DNA from: Rhodopirellula bahusiensis
GTDB lineage: Bacteria > Planctomycetota > Planctomycetia > Pirellulales > Pirellulaceae
Reading direction: 5' to 3'
Length of the DNA: 50,957 nucleotides
Assembly: GCF_002727185.1 (NCBI RefSeq)
Contig: NZ_NIZW01000039.1
Coordinates: 1 to 50,957 of the forward strand
Part shown: positions 47,512 through 50,957 of the stretch, piece after piece
How positions within the stretch are numbered: position 1 is the stretch's first letter
Layout of the letters: each line of letters starts with the position of its first letter
Program-made: the position numbers and the translations under genes
The notes under the pieces: generated by a model
What the model was told of the DNA's origin: nothing
The model's input: only the letters and a program-made list of their open reading frames with translations
Databases searched by the model: none

Positions 47512-47533
47512 TCGTCGAATGAAAGGAACACTC

Positions 47534-47974
47534 ATGGACATCAAACCTCGAAAATTGAAAGTCGGACGCGACTCGGTTGTTATGGGAAACGTAACAGGCG
47601 ATGTCGGCGACGGCTCCGTCGTGATTGGCCCCACGGACGATCGCGGGAATACGATTATTGACACACCCATGGCTGTTGGACGTGGCGCTGCGGCTGGCCC
47701 CGGATCAATCGCAATCGGCGCTGGTGCATACGCGGGCGGACAACCACAGTTGCCCTACCTCGTAAATCAACTATCAGATGCAGTAGCGGCAACAGACGAT
47801 GATGCCGTCGCAGCGAAATTCAACGAACTGATTGCAGAATTAAGCGGTGAGAATGGCAAGCCGGACAAAGAGAAAGCGTCGACGATCATGGCGCAACTAC
47901 GGAACTTTGCAACGCTCAACGGTGTGGTTTCGCTGATTGATCGCATACAAGAACAGATCACACAGTACTTCTGA
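47534..47974 (+). CDS. Small glycine-rich beta-type protein, unknown function
   Basis: From ATG 47534 (AAAGGAAC about 7 bases upstream) the protein is 146 residues. Residues 1-70 are made of short Gly/Val strands: KVGRDSVVMGNVTGDVGDGS, VVIGPTDDRG, AVGRGAAAGPGSIAIGAGAY, suggesting a small beta-solenoid or a repeat-strand fold. Residues 75-146 are helical and polar (NQLSDAVAATDDDAVAAKFN, then the C-terminal LIDRIQEQITQYF). No signal peptide. I do not know the family. Short Gly-rich N-terminal modules like GDVSG..VVIG occur in proteins of bacterial conflict and signalling systems, so a role with the downstream protease operon is possible but speculative. Confidence 0.7.
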   Translation: MDIKPRKLKVGRDSVVMGNVTGDVGDGSVVIGPTDDRGNTIIDTPMAVGRGAAAGPGSIAIGAGAYAGGQPQLPYLVNQLSDAVAATDDDAVAAKFNELIAELSGENGKPDKEKASTIMAQLRNFATLNGVVSLIDRIQEQITQYF

Positions 47975-47990
47975 AAACCAAATTCACGAC

Positions 47991-48080
47991 GAACCATGGG
48001 TTGCAACGGAGCCGGGCTTGCGCGTGTTTCGGCAATGGTTGATCAATCGTCCCGGCCCGCTGAACCCTGCCGTTCCCCGA
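47991..48080. repeat. 90-bp interspersed repeat, copy A
   Basis: This 90-base segment begins gaaccatgggttgcaacgga and ends tgccgttccccga. It aligns without gaps to 49603-49692, with the ends well kept and the middle diverged (about 53 of 90 identical by hand count). It lies just after the stop codon of the small beta-type gene. Confidence 0.55.
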
Positions 48081-48125
48081 CTGGGATGATTCCACTCTTG
48101 AACTTCGCACCGACGCTGTAACTTT

Positions 48126-48464
48126 GTGAAACGTCCAGATGTTGTCGCTGAACTCGTACTCGCTGGAAACCAAAGCGTTGTCGGCGTGAAAATCCAAGGA
48201 GACAACTACGAAATCAACGTTCTGCTATCCGCTGATGACGTTGATCGTCTCAATCGTGAGGAATTGCCCGTCGCGCCGGATGACCATGCCGTCACGGCCG
48301 GGACTTGTTTCAACGCCCCCACGTACTGGTCCCGTTGCGACGGCAAAGTTATGGCCATCGTGGTCGGACAAGACGATGTCACCTGGGACTTTGGAGTCTG
48401 GATGCCAGTTGATACATTCACGGAAATCAAACGACTGATCCTAGCACTTCGTCCGTCGCTCTGA
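48126..48464 (+). CDS. Hypothetical 112-residue protein
   Basis: The protein starts at a GTG (48126) and reads MKRPDVVAELVLAGNQSVVG, continuing with an alternating strand pattern and ending IKRLILALRPSL. It looks like a small globular alpha/beta cytoplasmic protein; there is no signal peptide or membrane segment and no family that I recognise. Features include two Cys and several Trp residues (YWSRCDGKV, DDVTWDFGVWMPVDTF). The start has no strong Shine-Dalgarno. The IS30 element begins 12 bases after its stop, so the gene is intact. Confidence 0.55.
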   Translation: MKRPDVVAELVLAGNQSVVGVKIQGDNYEINVLLSADDVDRLNREELPVAPDDHAVTAGTCFNAPTYWSRCDGKVMAIVVGQDDVTWDFGVWMPVDTFTEIKRLILALRPSL

Positions 48465-48472
48465 GCCTGTAA

Positions 48473-48475
48473 GAG
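48473..48475. repeat. 3-bp target site duplication, left
   Basis: gag directly precedes the left inverted repeat of the IS30-family element and is repeated at 49595-49597 directly after the right one. Three bases is within the 2-4 bp normal for IS30 insertions. Confidence 0.7.
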
Positions 48476-49594
48476 TGTGAATTCAAACCCGAAACGCAAT
48501 TTTTAGAGCGTTGAAAAAACGAAAGGTTTTTCAACGCCCCCTGGCGAAAGACCGACTGAGCCCGCCAAATTGTTTGGAGCTTCAAATCCCAACAACTCAG
48601 ACGGACTCAGCCAGCTATGGCACATCTTACCTTTCACCAACGCGTTGTCATCTCTGTTATGCAACGAGACGGCAAGAAACAGAAAGAGATCGCGGAAGCA
48701 ATTGAAGTATCTCCCTCCACGGTTTCTCGTGAACTGGCAAGGAACCACGTCACTGGCAAGCACTATCATCCATTGCATGCTGAACGCCGAGCCAATTTCC
48801 TGAAGAAGAGACCATCGGTCATCAGCAAGTTGGAGGACCCGGAGCTCTTTGAGGTCGTGTCTGAGAAGCTCGCTCTCAACTGGAGTCCAGAGCAGATCAG
48901 TGGGTATCTTTGGAAGCAGGCTGGTAAGCATCAAATAAGCCACCAAACGATTTACAAGTATCTTTGGTCTCTGGATCGAAACCACCCAATTCGCAAAGCG
49001 ATGCGGCGGAGCGGGCGTCGCAATCGCAAGCAAAAGCCAGGCTTTATCCGCAAGCAGGCTGCTGACCGTGTGTCGATTCACGACCGCCCAAAAGTCGCCA
49101 GTAACCGGAAACGGGTTGGCGACTGGGAGCTCGATCTCGTGGTCTGCAAGAAGAGCACGGGCTACTTGGTAACTGCCGTGGACCGCAAGACTGGATACAC
49201 TTTGGTTGGTCGCTGCAGGAAGAAGTCATCGCGTTTGGTGATGGATACAATCCGGTCGATGTTCAACAAGGTTCCGGAGAAACACATCAAGACGATGACC
49301 TTCGACAATGGAACGGAGTTCTTCTACCATCGATTGCTCCCCTCATGGTTCAAAGTCAAGGTATTCTTCGCAGATCCATACTGCAGTGGCCAGCGAGGGA
49401 CCAATGAGAACACCAATGGTCTTCTTCGGCAGTACTTTCCAAAGGGAGTGGACTATGGTTCGATCAGCTGGCAGCAGGTACGCAAAGCCGCTATGCTACT
49501 AAACTCAAGACCCCGTAAACGTCACGGCTATCAGACACCAGCATCGCTCTTCGAATGATTTCGCAAAAAATTGCGTTTCGGATTTGAATTCACA
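48476..49594 (+). mobile_element. Complete IS30-family insertion sequence, 1119 bp
   Basis: The ends are 29-bp inverted repeats at 48476-48504 and 49566-49594 (tgtgaattcaaa then ccgaaacgcaattttt, one mismatch). The element is flanked by the duplicated gag and encodes a full-length DDE transposase. An internal hairpin at 48509-48536 (cgttgaaaaa and tttttcaacg around 8 bases) lies between the left end and the transposase start and may stop transcripts from outside. The intact gene and near-perfect ends point to a recent insertion. It inserted 8 bases from copy B of the 90-bp repeat and does not interrupt a recognised gene. Confidence 0.93.
48617..49558 (+). CDS. IS30-family transposase
   Basis: The 313-residue protein has an N-terminal helix-turn-helix region (FHQRVVISVMQRDGKKQKEI and SPSTVSRELARN) that binds the inverted repeats, and a C-terminal DDE domain. 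Catalytic positions are the Asp in GDWELD, the Asp in TFDNGTEF and the Glu in TNENTNGLLRQYFPKG, all family hallmarks. The usual IS30 GDWEGD is replaced by GDWELD, leaving both aspartates in place. The length is slightly short for IS30 (commonly 310-390 residues) but no domain is missing. It is expressed from within the element. Confidence 0.95.
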   Translation: MAHLTFHQRVVISVMQRDGKKQKEIAEAIEVSPSTVSRELARNHVTGKHYHPLHAERRANFLKKRPSVISKLEDPELFEVVSEKLALNWSPEQISGYLWKQAGKHQISHQTIYKYLWSLDRNHPIRKAMRRSGRRNRKQKPGFIRKQAADRVSIHDRPKVASNRKRVGDWELDLVVCKKSTGYLVTAVDRKTGYTLVGRCRKKSSRLVMDTIRSMFNKVPEKHIKTMTFDNGTEFFYHRLLPSWFKVKVFFADPYCSGQRGTNENTNGLLRQYFPKGVDYGSISWQQVRKAAMLLNSRPRKRHGYQTPASLFE

Positions 49595-49602
49595 GAGCGG
49601 GG

Positions 49603-49692
49603 GAACCATCGCGTGCACCCGAGTACGCGAGCTGGGCGGTTTTGAAATGGAAAATCTTTCGCGCGTACCGGGTGACGCGTGCCGTTATCCGA
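49603..49692. repeat. 90-bp interspersed repeat, copy B, imperfect palindrome
   Basis: This copy begins gaaccatcgcgtgcacccga and ends gtgccgttatccga. It is an imperfect palindrome: gcgtgcacccgagtacgcg on the left pairs with cgcgtaccgggtgacgc on the right. It fills the gap between the IS30 element and the protease gene. A transcript could fold as a hairpin. It resembles dispersed repeats that I remember from Rhodopirellula genomes; copy number was not checked. Confidence 0.65.
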
Positions 49693-49721
49693 TTTAGATT
49701 CATCCATCACGAGACGTCGCA

Positions 49722-50387
49722 TTGATACCTGCATTTCCATTGATTGCTGATGGTCGCCTGATCTCGACTGCGTTTTTATGCGGTAACCACAGAGGCCGCG
49801 CTTACATTGCAACGACACTCCATCAGATTGGCCGCGCGAAGCAGTATTCGCTTGCTATCCCAAGCAACGAAGGCAATGTCGCCGCACCCCAGGTTTACCC
49901 AGTAGACGGAGTTCCAACTATTCCTCTTGAGCTTTGCACGTGTGACCCGGCTGTTGATCTCGCGGTTTTTCGCACGGCTGTTCCTCAGCCAGTCCCTGTT
50001 CAAGTTCCAGAAGCTCTGCCACGTGGATTGTCAGTAGGCATTGGTGAGCCCGTGTTCGTTGTAGGGTATCCATTTTGCCCGATTGGATCATTGCTTCAGA
50101 CGCTTTCGGTAAGCCATGTTTCCGCGTTTGGAAGGCGTGTTATCGGTGGGATTCCACTTGTAAACGAATACATCATTCAGTTGCACTCCCATACTGGGAT
50201 GTCAGGCTCGCCCGTGGTCAGGAAAGACGATGGATCTTTGTTCGCTATAGTCCGTGGGTGCCTTTCACCTCCGTCCATGATGTCATTCGGCGATTTACCA
50301 GTTGGATCCGATTCTAGTATCGCATACTGTGTTTCCACCGAACATCTTTGGCCACTTCTCGACTTCGCAAAGGCGATTCCCGAATGA
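49722..50387 (+). CDS. Cytoplasmic trypsin-like serine protease
   Basis: This 221-residue protein has the chymotrypsin-fold triad: His34 in IATTLHQIG, Asp79 in DPAVDLAVF and Ser161 in TGMSGSPVV. There is no signal peptide, membrane segment or PDZ domain, unlike the exported HtrA/DegP proteases, so it acts inside the cell. The start is a TTG at 49722 with a weak Shine-Dalgarno; no ATG lies nearby, so the N terminus is uncertain. Trypsin-like proteases of this stand-alone kind are known in bacterial conflict systems as effectors that cleave partner proteins. The stop codon overlaps the next start as ATGA, so the two proteins are translated together. The target is unknown. Confidence 0.85.
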   Translation: MIPAFPLIADGRLISTAFLCGNHRGRAYIATTLHQIGRAKQYSLAIPSNEGNVAAPQVYPVDGVPTIPLELCTCDPAVDLAVFRTAVPQPVPVQVPEALPRGLSVGIGEPVFVVGYPFCPIGSLLQTLSVSHVSAFGRRVIGGIPLVNEYIIQLHSHTGMSGSPVVRKDDGSLFAIVRGCLSPPSMMSFGDLPVGSDSSIAYCVSTEHLWPLLDFAKAIPE

Positions 50388-50896
50388 AAAGCATTGTCTC
50401 GCAGTTCACAACCGATGATTACGTTTCCATGCTTCCCCCGGCTTCTCGGCAACTTGCAATTCAACGACTCGCAATGGTGCAAAATCCGGCGGATCTGATT
50501 GCTGAGGTAGCAGCACAGCCTGGTACCGGGCTTGCTACCAAGGGGCAATCGCTTTGGCCACGGGAACTAGTTGAGCAAATCTCCAAGGAGATCTATCTTG
50601 TCATATGCACAGAAGACGAGAAGTATGCCGATTTGCGTAAGAAGGTTAAGGAGCAGAAAGAGATTTCTGCGACGGTTTTGATCACTTTGATGTCGTCAAC
50701 AATCGCTACGTACGTTGATGCGATGGCCGCCATGTGCGTTCCGCTTGTGACTTGGATAATGGCAGCGTTGAGCAAGACGGGAGTTGAGGGATGGTGTCTC
50801 GCGTTTTCAAAGCAAGCTGGTAACGGTGAACAGAAATCCGACGTAACCAAAGAGCCAGGCACCGACGGATCTCCAGGAACAACAGGTATCCAGTGA
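50384..50896 (+). CDS. Small membrane-associated protein coupled to the protease
   Basis: From ATG 50384 the protein has 170 residues. The N-terminal 95 are soluble and helical (FTTDDYVSMLPPASRQLAIQ, WPRELVEQISKEIYLVI). A hydrophobic stretch (SATVLITLMSSTIATYVDAM and AAMCVPLVTWIMAALS, about residues 98-137) could be one long or two short membrane helices. The tail is polar with Gly/Ser. I do not recognise the family. The start overlaps the protease stop by 4 bases (ATGA) and its own stop overlaps the next start by 4 bases (GTGA), so this is the middle gene of an operon. It may anchor or regulate the protease; this is inferred from context only. Confidence 0.7.
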   Translation: MKSIVSQFTTDDYVSMLPPASRQLAIQRLAMVQNPADLIAEVAAQPGTGLATKGQSLWPRELVEQISKEIYLVICTEDEKYADLRKKVKEQKEISATVLITLMSSTIATYVDAMAAMCVPLVTWIMAALSKTGVEGWCLAFSKQAGNGEQKSDVTKEPGTDGSPGTTGIQ

Positions 50897-50957
50897 GTGT
50901 TGCCATCGTTGATAGTGACGATGGCTGGTCGAAGGGATTGTCAACGTGCTTTGGTTG
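50893..50957 (+). CDS. Start of a third operon gene, cut by the window end
   Basis: A GTG at 50893 overlaps the previous stop codon as GTGA and opens a frame that runs to the window end without a stop: VSVAIVDSDDGWSKGLSTCF. Twenty-one codons are too few to identify a family. The VAIVDS segment recalls the start of a subtilase or of a receiver-like strand, but this is only a resemblance. The 4-base overlap is the main evidence that it is a real gene. Confidence 0.5.
   Translation, partial: MSVAIVDSDDGWSKGLSTCFG

Larger units (their letters stand above)
46745..47533. other. Long accessory gap with repeats and no clear gene
   Basis: The 789 bases hold two 50-base direct repeats (46903-46952 and 46976-47025, spacing 73) and the motif array before the small beta-type gene (47378-47511). 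A minus-strand frame, 47047-47262, of 71 codons reads like protein in places (ARYCGVNKLENDTRVL, then NPHEAMVLDHWIG). It could be a gene remnant but lacks a Shine-Dalgarno. The plus frame of the 47534 gene is open back to 47102, but the extension contains translated repeats and is judged non-coding. Confidence 0.5.

Overview
The window looks like a chromosome segment of a marine planctomycete of the Rhodopirellula/Pirellulales type. The grounds are a giant secreted protein with an N-terminal LEPR-XLL-like motif and C-terminal GEVED and dockerin modules, a second dockerin protein beside it, Tat-exported Gfo/Idh/MocA and sugar-isomerase-like proteins, a di-haem peroxidase, LRR and PQQ-propeller proteins, and many palindromic intergenic repeats. 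The genus is inferred from these families and was not tested by any search.

Layout. 1-4278: a possible gene running off the left edge, palindromic repeats, an atypical receiver protein, an exported LRR protein, an unrecognised minus-strand gene and a di-haem peroxidase. 4562-8158: dnaE, DNA polymerase III alpha, with what looks like a complete PHP metal site. 8347-8898: a small exported LTXXQ-like helical protein with a Lys/Gly tail. 9355-30042: two surface or secreted genes in tandem, the first about 6000 residues long and the second a dockerin-bearing predicted metallopeptidase. The first contains a metzincin-like domain whose zinc-binding residues are lost. The second has an intact HExxH.

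30268-46744 is mostly housekeeping: an exported oxidoreductase, a CLC chloride channel with CBS domains, a cytochrome c'-like protein, a Nudix hydrolase, a PduO-type cobalamin adenosyltransferase, the nitrogen-signalling pair glnB-glnD, an exported TIM-barrel isomerase, a methyltransferase, rsgA, ftsH and a PQQ-propeller protein. GlnB starts at GTG, has the 112-residue family length and keeps Tyr51, so GlnD encoded 8 bases downstream can act on it.

46745-50957 is accessory DNA. It holds direct repeats, an array of TGAGAACAA-like motifs before a small glycine-rich beta-type protein, an orphan 112-residue protein, a complete IS30-family element with 29-bp inverted repeats and a 3-bp target duplication, and then a tightly overlapping operon. 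That operon encodes a signal-less trypsin-like protease, a small membrane protein, and a third gene cut by the window end. It resembles a protease-based conflict or signalling module and is the best candidate here for an undescribed system, but that is inference.
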